From positions 29,898 through 93,897 of the forward strand of contig JAEZZO010000064.1 in NCBI GenBank assembly GCA_023418475.1: 64,000 nt of DNA, given 5' to 3'. Source of the DNA: Bacillota bacterium. GTDB taxonomy: Bacteria; Bacillota; Clostridia; Lachnospirales; Lachnospiraceae. The position numbers and the translations under genes are program-made. A model generated the notes under the pieces. That model had not been told where the DNA came from. It made no database searches and saw only the letters and a list, made by a program, of their open reading frames with translations. The number at the start of each line of letters is the position of its first letter. The stretch's first letter is position 1. Shown piece after piece: positions 50,041 through 58,402 of the stretch.

Positions 50041-51243
50041 ATGAAGTATATAGTTGTTCTTGGAGATGGTATGGCAGACGAACCGATTGCAGAACTGGGG
50101 AATAAGACTCCTCTGGCAGCAGCGGTTACACCGCAGATGGATTTGTTGGCGAGAAAATCCGAGCTGGGAATTGCACATACAATTCCGGAGGGGATGAAAC
50201 CGGGCAGTGATACGGCTAACCTGGCTGTTTTAGGATATAACCCGAGAATCTATTATTCGGGACGTTCACCACTTGAAGCACTTAGTATCGGAGTGGATAT
50301 GAAGCCGACTGATATAGCTCTGCGCTGTAATATTGTGACCCTTACAGAAGAGGATAAACCCTATGAAGAGCAGACTATTCTGGATCATAGCTCCGGTGAA
50401 ATCATTACAGAGGATGCGGCAGTGCTGCTGCAGGCAGTTAAGAAGGAATTAGAGAATGATATCTATAAATTTTATGTAGGAACCAGCTACCGGCACTTAA
50501 CTATCTGGGATAAGGGTGAGGTAGTGGATTTGGCTCAGCCCCATGATATCCTTGGAAAGGTAATTGGAGATTATCTGCCTGAAGATGCGGTATTAAGGGA
50601 TATGATGAAAAAGAGTTATGAAATATTAAATCATCATCCGTTAAACGAGGCAAGACAGGCAAAGGGTCTTAATAAAGCCAATTCGCTCTGGTTCTGGGGA
50701 GCCGGCACCAGACCGGCATTAACCTCTTTTGAAGAAAAGAACCATCTGAAAGGGGCAATGATTTCTGCAGTTGATTTGCTGAAGGGAATCGCAGTCGGAG
50801 CGGGAATGAAGGTGATAGAGGTTCCCGGTGCCAATGGAACACTTCATACGAATTATGAGGGGAAGGCGATGGCTGCCGTCAAGGTGCTGCTGGAGGATGA
50901 TTATGATTTTGTCTATATTCATGTAGAAGCGCCCGACGAGATGGGACATCAGGGAAGCATTACAAATAAAATCCAATCCATAGAATATCTGGATCAGAGA
51001 GTGATTAAAGTGGTTATGGATGAGATGGAGAAGGCAGGCGCAGAATACAGAATGCTTGTTATGCCGGATCATCCAACTCCAATCCGCTGCAGAACACATA
51101 CCAGTGATCCGGTTCCATATCTATTATATGACAGTACGGCAGAACAAAATAATGACTGGCATTATAGTGAAGCGGAAGCAAGGCTGACCGGTAATGAAAT
51201 CATGGACGGATATACAGTTATTGATAAGCTTTTCGGAAGATAA
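50041..51243 (+). CDS. apgM: Cofactor-independent phosphoglycerate mutase (ApgM) or homoserine kinase-like protein
   Basis: A 400-residue member of the alkaline-phosphatase superfamily ApgM family. Metal-binding VLGDGMADEPI is at the N terminus, followed by the nucleophile region KPGSDTANLAVLGYNP and, at the C terminus, HVEAPDEMGHQG and MPDHPTPIRCRTH. Archaeal members are phosphoglycerate mutases. Members next to threonine genes have been proposed as non-orthologous homoserine kinases (TIGR02535). Here the gene lies 56 bases after hom, which favours the homoserine kinase proposal, but sequence alone cannot decide. It is full length. Confidence 0.88.
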   Translation: MKYIVVLGDGMADEPIAELGNKTPLAAAVTPQMDLLARKSELGIAHTIPEGMKPGSDTANLAVLGYNPRIYYSGRSPLEALSIGVDMKPTDIALRCNIVTLTEEDKPYEEQTILDHSSGEIITEDAAVLLQAVKKELENDIYKFYVGTSYRHLTIWDKGEVVDLAQPHDILGKVIGDYLPEDAVLRDMMKKSYEILNHHPLNEARQAKGLNKANSLWFWGAGTRPALTSFEEKNHLKGAMISAVDLLKGIAVGAGMKVIEVPGANGTLHTNYEGKAMAAVKVLLEDDYDFVYIHVEAPDEMGHQGSITNKIQSIEYLDQRVIKVVMDEMEKAGAEYRMLVMPDHPTPIRCRTHTSDPVPYLLYDSTAEQNNDWHYSEAEARLTGNEIMDGYTVIDKLFGR

Positions 51244-51298
51244 ATTGTTTCTTTTCAGATAGAATTATTATTTGCTTAAAACATATGGTTTAGATAAA

Positions 51299-51341
51299 GG
51301 GCTTCGAAAATAGAGTGATCTGTTTTTGAAGCTCCTGTTTT
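51299..51341 (+). terminator. Terminator of the hom-apgM operon
   Basis: GGGCTTCGAAAATAG pairs with CTGTTTTTGAAGCTCC with one bulge, followed by TGTTTTA. Confidence 0.75.
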
Positions 51342-51465
51342 ACTTAATTGGGATATTTGTCCCATGAAATAAAATTGTCCTTAAGGATGCACAGCTCAGT
51401 ATCTGACTAGCCTGCGAAAAGTAATATAGGTTGACTTTTATAACGTATTGTATATGGAAAGCCGC

Positions 51466-51495
51466 TTGACAATAAAGGCAGAGTAACCATATAAT
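51466..51495 (+). promoter_or_regulatory. Sigma-A promoter of tex
   Basis: TTGACA (51466-51471) and TATAAT (51490-51495) are 18 bases apart. Confidence 0.8.
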
Positions 51496-51630
51496 AGCAG
51501 ATGTGATAAGAAGAATTAATTGATATAATAGGATGTAACAGGAAAGCTTATCCCACATTCTATATAATATGATGATGAAGAAAATAATAAAAATACAGGG
51601 TAATGATATTTACTTAAGGAGCAGTAGATT

Positions 51631-53973
51631 ATGGATATTTTAAAACAAATTAAAGAAGAATTGGCTATCCGGCAGGATCAGGTAGAGGCTGCCGTAAAAT
51701 TAATTGATGAAGGGAATACAATCCCTTTTATAGCAAGATACCGTAAGGAGGCAACCGGATCTCTTGACGATGAACAGTTAAGAAATCTGTTTGAGAGATT
51801 ACAGTATCTAAGAAATCTTGAAGAAAAGAAAGCACAGGTTCTTAGCAGCATAGAAGAACAAGGCAAGCTGACACAGGAGTTGAAAGATCAGATTGTGGCA
51901 GCAGCTACTCTGGTAGTGGTAGAGGATTTATACCGGCCATACCGTCCGAAAAGAAGAACAAGAGCCACGATTGCCAAGGAAAAAGGCCTGGATGGTTTAG
52001 CAGAGATTATCCGTGCGCAGGCAATACAAGAACCTGTGGAAAATGTTGCTGTAAGTTTTCTGTCAGAGGAGAAAGAAGTTCGTACGGTAGAAGAAGCAAT
52101 TGCAGGAGCAATGGATATTATTGCGGAGGATATTTCGGATGAAGCAGAGTACCGAAGCTATATCCGTGAGGTCACCGTAAAGGAGGGAACCTTAACCTCG
52201 ACGGCCAAGGATGAGAAGCAAGCTACCGTATATGAAATGTATTATCATTTTGAAGAAAGCATAGAGAAGCTGGCAGGACATAGAATTCTTGCGATAAACA
52301 GGGGTGAAAAGGAGAAGATTCTGACAGTAAAGATTGTAGCACCCGAAGAGCGTATTCTGCGTTATCTTGAGAAAAAGGTAATTATTAAAGAAAATCAATT
52401 TACCGGCACGATCTTGAAGTCGGTAATGGAAGACAGCTATAAGAGACTGATTGCTCCTGCAATCGAGCGTGAAATTCGGAGTGATTTAACAGAGAAGGCA
52501 GAGGATGGCGCAATTAAGGTATTTGGTAAAAATCTGGTGCAGCTGCTGATGCAACCTCCTATTACAGGACAGGTAGTTCTTGGATGGGATCCTGCGTTTC
52601 GAACCGGCTGTAAGCTGGCAGTAGTAGACAGTACCGGTAAAGTCCTTGAAACGGTAGTTATTTATCCGACGGCTCCCCAGAATAAAGTAGAAGAGGCAAA
52701 GATCGTTTTAAAAAAATTAATCGAGAAATATAATATCACGCTTATTTCGGTTGGTAACGGTACTGCTTCCAGAGAATCAGAGATGGTAATTGTGGAACTT
52801 TTGAAAGAGCTTCATAAGCCGGTAAAATATATTATTGTAAATGAAGCCGGTGCTTCCGTATACTCGGCAAGTAAGCTGGCGACGGAGGAGTTCCCGGATT
52901 TTGATGTTGCACAAAGAAGTGCTGCCTCCATCGCAAGAAGGCTTCAGGATCCCCTTGCGGAGCTCGTTAAGATTGATCCTCAATCCATTGGCGTTGGCCA
53001 GTACCAGCATGATATGAATCAGAAGAAGCTGGGAGAAGTGCTTTCCGGGGTGGTGGAGGATTGTGTAAATAAGGTTGGAGTTGATTTGAATACTGCTTCT
53101 GTATCACTTTTAGAACATATATCCGGTATCAGCAAGGTGATTGCTAAAAATATAGTAATTTACCGTGAGGCTAACGGAAGATTTAAAAGTCGTAATGAAC
53201 TTTTGAAGGTCCCCAAATTAGGTCCCAAGGCGTTTGAACAGTGTGCTGGTTTTATGAGAATTCAAGGAGGAGATAATCCGCTCGATGCTACTGGCGTACA
53301 TCCGGAATCTTATGAGGCTACGCAGTCTCTTTTAGGGAAATTAGGACTAAGCATTGAAGATATCAAGGAAATTCAAGCAAACGCGTTCAAGCAAAAGGGT
53401 CAGGAACCGGAAAAAAAAGAGAAAGTAAGACCGGAAAAGAAGAAAACGGTTACTGTGAGATCACAGGAAACAGCCTTTGGTAAAGCTCTTGCGGCAGCAG
53501 TTGGCGGCGGTGCTTTGAAAATGGAAGACGCAGTTAAGCCAAAAACGGAACCCGCTTCAGAAACAGGCGATGTAATAACAATCGGGAAAAAAATCAAAGA
53601 TAAGCAAAAACTTGCCAGGGAACTTGGAATTGGCGAAATTACTTTGGCGGATATTATCAAAGAACTTGAAAAACCCGGAAGAGACCCCAGAGATGAGATG
53701 CCAAAACCGATTCTTCGTACTGATGTTTTAGAGATGAAGGATCTTGCAGAGGGTATGATTTTAAAGGGAACAGTCCGCAATGTCATTGACTTTGGAGCAT
53801 TTGTTGATATCGGTGTTCATCAGGACGGGCTTGTTCACATCTCGCAGCTTTCGGATAAAAAATTTGTAAAGCATCCGCTTGACATTGTCAGCGTAGGAGA
53901 TATTGTTGAGGTTAAGGTTCTTAGCGTGGATCTTGCTAAGAAACGAATACAATTAACAATGAAGCTATCATAA
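51631..53973 (+). CDS. tex: Tex family RNA-binding transcription factor
   Basis: A 780-residue Tex protein. The helical N-terminal domain (IKEELAIRQDQVEAAVKLIDEGNTIPFIARYRKE) and the YqgF-like domain (GWDPAFRTGCKLAVVD) are followed by helix-hairpin-helix repeats. A C-terminal S1 domain (GMILKGTVRNVIDFGAFVDIGVHQDGLVHIS) ends the protein. Tex binds nucleic acid and has been linked to transcription and RNA turnover, with an unclear main role. Between the HhH and S1 parts it carries a Lys/Glu-rich insert (about residues 590-660) that many Tex proteins lack. Confidence 0.95.
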   Translation: MDILKQIKEELAIRQDQVEAAVKLIDEGNTIPFIARYRKEATGSLDDEQLRNLFERLQYLRNLEEKKAQVLSSIEEQGKLTQELKDQIVAAATLVVVEDLYRPYRPKRRTRATIAKEKGLDGLAEIIRAQAIQEPVENVAVSFLSEEKEVRTVEEAIAGAMDIIAEDISDEAEYRSYIREVTVKEGTLTSTAKDEKQATVYEMYYHFEESIEKLAGHRILAINRGEKEKILTVKIVAPEERILRYLEKKVIIKENQFTGTILKSVMEDSYKRLIAPAIEREIRSDLTEKAEDGAIKVFGKNLVQLLMQPPITGQVVLGWDPAFRTGCKLAVVDSTGKVLETVVIYPTAPQNKVEEAKIVLKKLIEKYNITLISVGNGTASRESEMVIVELLKELHKPVKYIIVNEAGASVYSASKLATEEFPDFDVAQRSAASIARRLQDPLAELVKIDPQSIGVGQYQHDMNQKKLGEVLSGVVEDCVNKVGVDLNTASVSLLEHISGISKVIAKNIVIYREANGRFKSRNELLKVPKLGPKAFEQCAGFMRIQGGDNPLDATGVHPESYEATQSLLGKLGLSIEDIKEIQANAFKQKGQEPEKKEKVRPEKKKTVTVRSQETAFGKALAAAVGGGALKMEDAVKPKTEPASETGDVITIGKKIKDKQKLARELGIGEITLADIIKELEKPGRDPRDEMPKPILRTDVLEMKDLAEGMILKGTVRNVIDFGAFVDIGVHQDGLVHISQLSDKKFVKHPLDIVSVGDIVEVKVLSVDLAKKRIQLTMKLS

Positions 53974-54056
53974 AGAGCCTACGGTATATTATATTGAAAG
54001 AGTAAAACACGAATAACAATTATGGAGAGAATTACTAGGGAAGGTTAAGGTATTAT

Positions 54057-54806
54057 ATGAACTTATTTTGGCTGGTATCAGGGTTTGGCATTATATGCCT
54101 TCTATACTGCATTGTTATCAATATATACGCAGGATTTGGAACTACTTTTTCCTGGTTTTGGACAGCAGCGGGTCTGATTGGTCTGGCAGCCAGTATTCTG
54201 ATCAAGTTTATGGTGGTACATGATATTAAAGTGCAGCGTGGATTTCAATTACTTACAATGATGGTTATACTAATTTTTACAGCAATTTTTGTTTTTATTG
54301 AAAGTATTATTATTATTCATGCAAATTTGCGAGCGGGGAAAGGAATGGACTATATTCTGATTCTTGGTGCACAGGTACGAGGATCGAATGTCAGCAGAAT
54401 TCTATTAAAACGATTAGAAACTGCGGTAAGCTATTTGAAAGAGAATCAAAGAACGATAGCAATTGTTTCAGGTGGAAGAGGGGAAAGAGAGGCTCTGACA
54501 GAAGCAGAAGCTATGAAACAGTACATGGTAAAGAAAGGAATTGCTTCAGACCGGATCGTAAAGGAAGACAGGTCGAAAAATACTTTTGAAAACATATTAT
54601 ACAGTAAGGCGCTTATTAAGCCTAACGCAAAGGTAGCCATTATAACAAGCGGATTTCATATTTACCGGTCTACGCAAATTGCAAGAAAACAAGGACTCGG
54701 GCAGATTGAAGGATTGGCGGCGTCTACGGATAAGCTGTTGGCGGTAAATTATTATGTCAGGGAAGTCGTAGGAGTGATAAAAGATAAGTTAGTAGGTAAT
54801 TTATAG
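54057..54806 (+). CDS. Membrane-bound DUF218 (ElyC/SanA-like) protein
   Basis: A 249-residue protein with three or four N-terminal membrane helices (about residues 3-25, 33-52 and 63-90). The C-terminal DUF218 domain has YILILGAQVRG, IVSGGRGEREALTEAEAMKQYM and EDRSKNTFENILYSKALI. The E. coli relatives ElyC and SanA act in envelope integrity and lipid-carrier recycling, so an envelope role is plausible but unproven. AAGGTTAAGG lies upstream of ATG 54057. It differs from the soluble DUF218 protein at 12095. Confidence 0.85.
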   Translation: MNLFWLVSGFGIICLLYCIVINIYAGFGTTFSWFWTAAGLIGLAASILIKFMVVHDIKVQRGFQLLTMMVILIFTAIFVFIESIIIIHANLRAGKGMDYILILGAQVRGSNVSRILLKRLETAVSYLKENQRTIAIVSGGRGEREALTEAEAMKQYMVKKGIASDRIVKEDRSKNTFENILYSKALIKPNAKVAIITSGFHIYRSTQIARKQGLGQIEGLAASTDKLLAVNYYVREVVGVIKDKLVGNL

Positions 54807-54822
54807 TATTATCGTTAATGGA

Positions 54823-54851
54823 TTGACAATCGTATAAGTATGATGTATTAT
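54823..54851 (+). promoter_or_regulatory. Sigma-A promoter of the FMN riboswitch-ribU unit
   Basis: TTGACA (54823-54828) and TATTAT (54846-54851) are 17 bases apart, placing the transcript start about 20 bases before the riboswitch. Confidence 0.82.
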
Positions 54852-54877
54852 AAAAACGTAAAAAAAGAATAAAGGAA

Positions 54878-55008
54878 ATTCTTCGGGGCAGGGTGAAATT
54901 CCCGACCGGCGGTAAAGTCCGCGACTCATGGATGATGTATTGATAAATGATCTGTGATTGATTTGGTGAGATTCCAAAACCGACAGTAAAGTCTGGATGC
55001 AAGAAGAA
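54878..55008 (+). promoter_or_regulatory. FMN riboswitch (RFN element)
   Basis: The conserved RFN blocks are all visible: GGGGCAGGGTGAAATTCCCGACCGG, CGGTAAAGTCCGCGA, GGTGAGATTCCAAAACCGACAGTAAAGTCTGGATG and the closing TTCTTC (54879-54884) with GAAGAA (55002-55007). A terminator follows at 55034-55070. FMN binding should promote termination and reduce ribU expression. Confidence 0.97.
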
Positions 55009-55033
55009 AAGCAGAATGATAAAGCATATTATT

Positions 55034-55070
55034 ACCCCGATTTTAAAGAAATTAAATCGGGGTTTTTTTA
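55034..55070 (+). terminator. FMN-controlled terminator
   Basis: ACCCCGATTT (55034-55043) pairs with AAATCGGGGT (55054-55063), followed by a T-run. Confidence 0.92.
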
Positions 55071-55200
55071 TTACATAGGAAAGTTCGTCCTATGTAATAA
55101 AAACCCACCGTGGGATGCGCAGCTTCGCGCACGGAACAAAAGTTGTGTATTATAGATTTATAATCGCGAGAGTATGCGTGGCACACTTTTGTTCTGCCAA
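55066..55200. repeat. Structured dispersed element, copy R2, in the ribU leader
   Basis: A perfect 13-bp hairpin (TTATTACATAGGA/TCCTATGTAATAA) is followed by CCCA/TGGG and TGCGC/GCGCA hairpins. A GAACAAAAGT pairing with ACTTTTGTTC near 55185-55195 closes the element. It lies between the FMN-controlled terminator and the ribU ribosome-binding site, so it will be part of the ribU mRNA. It resembles R1 (38921) and R3 (58351). Confidence 0.65.
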
Positions 55201-55263
55201 CAGGCTTATATTCTGCAGTACCACCCAAAGTTTTCCCTTTGCCATGAAAAGGAGAGAATTATT

Positions 55264-55914
55264 ATGAGAAGCAACACCGTAACAAATCAAAGAACCAGTA
55301 TATTTTCTACGAAACAAATGGTTGTCATCAGTCTGTTTGCCGCATTGTCCTATGTATTACAGTTAGTCCATCTGCCTTATAAGCATCTTGGTTTTCTGGA
55401 ATTTGAATTTAGTGATATACCGGCAATTATAGCTACGTTGCAGTATGGACCGATGGCGGGGTTAGTCATTGAATTAATCAAGAATTTAATAAAAGCATTG
55501 ACAGCCTCGACAACAGCCTGGGTTGGTGAAATTACAAACTTTTTTATCAGCGCAGCCTATCTGCTTCCGATAGGAATTCTGTATAAATTAAAAAATAAAA
55601 ATTATTACAGAGAAAATGCCGGTAAATCAAAAGCCTGGAATAGCGTTTATATGATCTTTATCTTCTGTGTTGGGGTTTTGACGATGGCGATAACAGGTGC
55701 ACTCTTAAATTATTTTGTTATGGTTCCTTTGTATGCAAAATTCTTCGGAGGAATGGATAGTGTAATCGGATTTGCAGCAGCAGGGATGCCGGTCATTAAA
55801 GATCTAGGCAGTTTAGTACTTCTTGGTATTACACCTTTCAATATTGTGAAAGGAATTACGATATCAGTCATTGGTTACTATACCTATCGTTTATTAAAAG
55901 GAAGGCTGTTTTAG
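55264..55914 (+). CDS. ribU: Riboflavin ECF transporter S component RibU
   Basis: A 216-residue integral membrane S component of the ECF riboflavin transporter. Diagnostic segments are KQMVVISLFAALSYVLQLVHLP near the N terminus, EFEFSDIPAIIATLQYGPMAG, and a Lys/Asn-rich loop between helices. It binds riboflavin and relies on an EcfAA'T module encoded elsewhere. AAAAGGAGAGAATT precedes ATG 55264; the frame upstream has no proper start. The FMN riboswitch upstream independently supports the ligand. Confidence 0.95.
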   Translation: MRSNTVTNQRTSIFSTKQMVVISLFAALSYVLQLVHLPYKHLGFLEFEFSDIPAIIATLQYGPMAGLVIELIKNLIKALTASTTAWVGEITNFFISAAYLLPIGILYKLKNKNYYRENAGKSKAWNSVYMIFIFCVGVLTMAITGALLNYFVMVPLYAKFFGGMDSVIGFAAAGMPVIKDLGSLVLLGITPFNIVKGITISVIGYYTYRLLKGRLF

Positions 55915-56139
55915 TCAAAATATTTCTGCCAGAGAGAAAGCGGCAGTAAAAGATTACGATAGATTTTAGAAAAGGGATGGAGTCTCATTAGCAAGGCAAC
56001 ATATTTCACGGAGGTGGAGAAAGATTTTTTTTCATAATACACACCGGATAATCTGTTACTGCGTTATAAAGAGGCTCTATCTTTTTAATTATAATTCTGC
56101 TATAATAGTTCCGACAAATCGCTGAACTTTGGGAAGGAC

Positions 56140-56589
56140 ATGGTTATTAAGATGGAAATAGAAAGCTTTCAGGCGGAGGATACCTATCAGATAGGTTATA
56201 ATATGGGATTAAATGCAAAGCGCGGTGAGGTTTACTGCCTGAACGGAGATCTGGGGGTTGGCAAAACGGTATTTACCCAGGGATTTGCGAAGGGACTGGG
56301 TATTTTGGAACCAGTCAGTAGCCCTACGTTTACGATTGTACAGGAATATAACGGAGATAGAATGCCCTTTTATCATTTTGATGTATACCGCATAGCCGAT
56401 ATCGAGGAGATGGAGGAAATCGGCTATGAAGATTATTTCTATGGACAAGGAGTATGTCTAATCGAGTGGGCCGAGTTAATTGAAGAAATATTGCCGGCAG
56501 AGAAGATAAACGTAACGATTAAAAAGGATTTAAAAAAAGGATTTGATTACCGGAATATAATTTTAGATAGAGAATGGCATGCCGTTTAA
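56140..56589 (+). CDS. tsaE: tRNA t6A biosynthesis ATPase TsaE
   Basis: A 149-residue TsaE, the ATPase that works with TsaB and TsaD to place threonylcarbamoyl on A37 of ANN-decoding tRNAs. Walker A is LNGDLGVGKTVFTQGFAKGLG, the switch region VSSPTFTIVQEY and the Walker B-like DVYRI. Two starts are possible. ATG 56140 has its GGAAGG unusually close, and ATG 56152 (MEIESFQAEDT) is far from it; I keep the longer frame. It overlaps a TsaB upstream frame and precedes tsaB by 19 bases. Confidence 0.9.
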   Translation: MVIKMEIESFQAEDTYQIGYNMGLNAKRGEVYCLNGDLGVGKTVFTQGFAKGLGILEPVSSPTFTIVQEYNGDRMPFYHFDVYRIADIEEMEEIGYEDYFYGQGVCLIEWAELIEEILPAEKINVTIKKDLKKGFDYRNIILDREWHAV

Positions 56590-56608
56590 GCGGCAGAGGG
56601 AGGTTGCT

Positions 56609-57310
56609 ATGAAAATATTAGCGCTTGACAGTTCCGGACTGGTAGCTTCTGTGGCTGTTGTTACAGAAGAAGCAATGCTGGCAGAGTATACAGTGAACTA
56701 TAAAAAAACACATTCGCAGACTCTGCTTCCGATGTTGGATGAAATAGTAAAAATGGTTGAGGTGAATTTGTCAGAGGTGGATGCGATTGCAGTTGCAGCG
56801 GGACCAGGGTCCTTTACGGGGCTTCGGATCGGTTCGGCTACAGCAAAAGGTCTTGGTCTGGCCTTAAAAAAACCGATTATTCCTGTTCCTACGCTGAATG
56901 GATTGGCTTATAATCTTTACGGAACGGACAAGCTGATCTGTCCTATGCTGGATGCAAGAAGAAATCAGGTTTATACGGGAATATACGAATTTAAAGGGAA
57001 TGAGTTTACGGTGATAAAAGAGCAGGCAGCGCTTGCTGTGGAAGATATTCTGGAAGAAATCAATGAGTTAGGAAGAGAAGTTATCTTTCTTGGAGACGGT
57101 GTTCCTGTTTATCAAGATATGATAGAAAAAAATATAAAAGTAAAATATGCGTATGCACCGGTTCATTTGAATAGACAGAGAGCAGGAGCGGTAGGAGCAC
57201 TAGGTATTCTTTATTATCAAAAAAAACAATTTCAAAGCGCTGCGGAGCATGAACCGGTCTACCTGCGACTTTCTCAGGCGGAAAGGGAGCGTGCGGAACG
57301 TTTGAAGTAA
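56609..57310 (+). CDS. tsaB: tRNA t6A biosynthesis protein TsaB
   Basis: A 233-residue TsaB, an inactive relative of TsaD that forms the TsaB-TsaD-TsaE complex. The actin-fold N terminus KILALDSSGLVASVAVV and the TsaD-contacting segment AGPGSFTGLRIGSATAKGLG are typical. GAGGGAGG supports ATG 56609 over a longer frame from 56579. It is followed after 84 bases by rimI, the usual tsaE-tsaB-rimI order. Confidence 0.95.
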   Translation: MKILALDSSGLVASVAVVTEEAMLAEYTVNYKKTHSQTLLPMLDEIVKMVEVNLSEVDAIAVAAGPGSFTGLRIGSATAKGLGLALKKPIIPVPTLNGLAYNLYGTDKLICPMLDARRNQVYTGIYEFKGNEFTVIKEQAALAVEDILEEINELGREVIFLGDGVPVYQDMIEKNIKVKYAYAPVHLNRQRAGAVGALGILYYQKKQFQSAAEHEPVYLRLSQAERERAERLK

Positions 57311-57394
57311 AGTGTTCCTAGGAGAGACCTATCAGATGAATTGAAAGAAATGGTTAGGATTCTATATTCCAATCAGGAAGGAATAGGAATAAGT

Positions 57395-57835
57395 ATGGAA
57401 ATTCGGAAGATGGCGGAAGCTGATTTACCTGAAGTTTGTGAGATTGAGAAAGAAAACTTTTCTGAGCCATGGACAGAAGAGGATTTTAGAAATGCAGTAA
57501 AAGATAAGAACAATATATACCTGACAGCCGTAATAAACGAAAGAATTGCAGGATATTGCGGCTGTTGGGGAATTGCAGGCGAAGGTGATATTTTTAACGT
57601 TGCTGTAAAGAAGGAATTTCGTAGACAGAGCATAGCTTTTCTTCTGCTGGGTGAATTGAAAAAGGAAGCTGCCGCAAGGGGGATTACATCCCTCACATTG
57701 GAAGTACGCATATCGAATGAGCCGGCAATCGCGCTCTATCAGAAACTTGGCTTTGTGCATTCCGGAATCCGTAAGGATTTCTATTCAAAACCACGTGAGG
57801 ATGCTGTCATAATGTGGTTGAATGCAATACAGTAA
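57395..57835 (+). CDS. rimI: Ribosomal protein S18 alanine N-acetyltransferase
   Basis: A 146-residue GNAT acetyltransferase. The acetyl-CoA-binding segment VKKEFRRQSIAFLLLGELKKEAAARG is intact and EVRISNEPAIALYQKLGF is typical of RimI, which acetylates the N-terminal alanine of S18. AGGAAT supports ATG 57395; the frame from 57341 has no ribosome-binding site. The RimI identity is reinforced by its place after tsaB. Confidence 0.88.
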   Translation: MEIRKMAEADLPEVCEIEKENFSEPWTEEDFRNAVKDKNNIYLTAVINERIAGYCGCWGIAGEGDIFNVAVKKEFRRQSIAFLLLGELKKEAAARGITSLTLEVRISNEPAIALYQKLGFVHSGIRKDFYSKPREDAVIMWLNAIQ

Positions 57836-57949
57836 TTTCCACTGTAAAAATTCGTCGATTTCGATTATAATAATTATATTCGGAACAAGCGAACTGGTTT
57901 GTAGTCTCAGTGTATAAAGGAGATATACAAATATATGGAGGGATGAGTT

Positions 57950-58198
57950 GTGAAAAGAGCAGATGATATGATGATGAATGAGGGAAAACCCCTATACTGT
58001 AATGCGTGCGGTAAGGAGCTTAAAATTGAGAATGGAATGCTTATGGAAGACGCATTTGAAGCAACCAAGGAGTGGGGGTATTTTTCAGAACGTGATATGG
58101 AAGTGCATCATTTTAATCTTTGTGAGGAATGTTATAATAGATTAATTTCGCAATTCAGAATTCCGGTAGAAATAAGAAAGAAATTAGAAGTTTTATAA
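57950..58198 (+). CDS. Small zinc-ribbon protein of unknown function
   Basis: An 82-residue protein I do not recognise. CNACGKEL near residue 17 and LCEECYNRLI near residue 57 form a likely four-cysteine zinc site. The spacer contains an acidic helix (MEDAFEATKEWGYFSERDMEVHH). The start is GTG 57950 after GGAGGGATGA. It sits between rimI and the convergent ltaE, with a terminator after it. Confidence 0.7.
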   Translation: MKRADDMMMNEGKPLYCNACGKELKIENGMLMEDAFEATKEWGYFSERDMEVHHFNLCEECYNRLISQFRIPVEIRKKLEVL

Positions 58199-58275
58199 TA
58201 AAATTACAGTCCGCAGGGACTATAAAAATAATTGTGGTATATGGAAAAATGATTGCTGTTTCGTGTGAAAAACAA

Positions 58276-58313
58276 AAGGCGCTGCATAGAAAAAATGCTG
58301 GCGCCTTATTTAT
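58276..58313 (+). terminator. Intrinsic terminator after the small zinc-ribbon gene
   Basis: AAGGCGC and GCGCCTT pair, extended by GCAT/ATGC, followed by ATTTATT. Confidence 0.78.
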
Positions 58314-58350
58314 TCATGACAAGTGAAAGTTCACGAAATTTTCTTTTCAT

Positions 58351-58400
58351 GGTTTCTAGGGAAAATTTCGCTTATGGAACAAACCCATCCTACAGATCCG
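58351..58400. repeat. Structured dispersed element, copy R3 (truncated)
   Basis: GTTTCTAGGGAAAATTTCGCTTATGGAACAAACCC matches R1 at about 28 of 35 positions, by eye. It ends at the convergent ltaE stop, so it lacks the right half seen in R2. Confidence 0.6.
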
Positions 58401-58402
58401 GA

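Larger units (their letters stand above)
51244..51630. other. Intergenic region upstream of tex
   Basis: 387 bases. The hom-apgM terminator lies at 51299-51341 (GGGCTTC...AAAA with TTTT...GAAGCTC, then TGTTTT). The tex promoter is at 51466-51495. Nothing else is seen. Confidence 0.65.
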
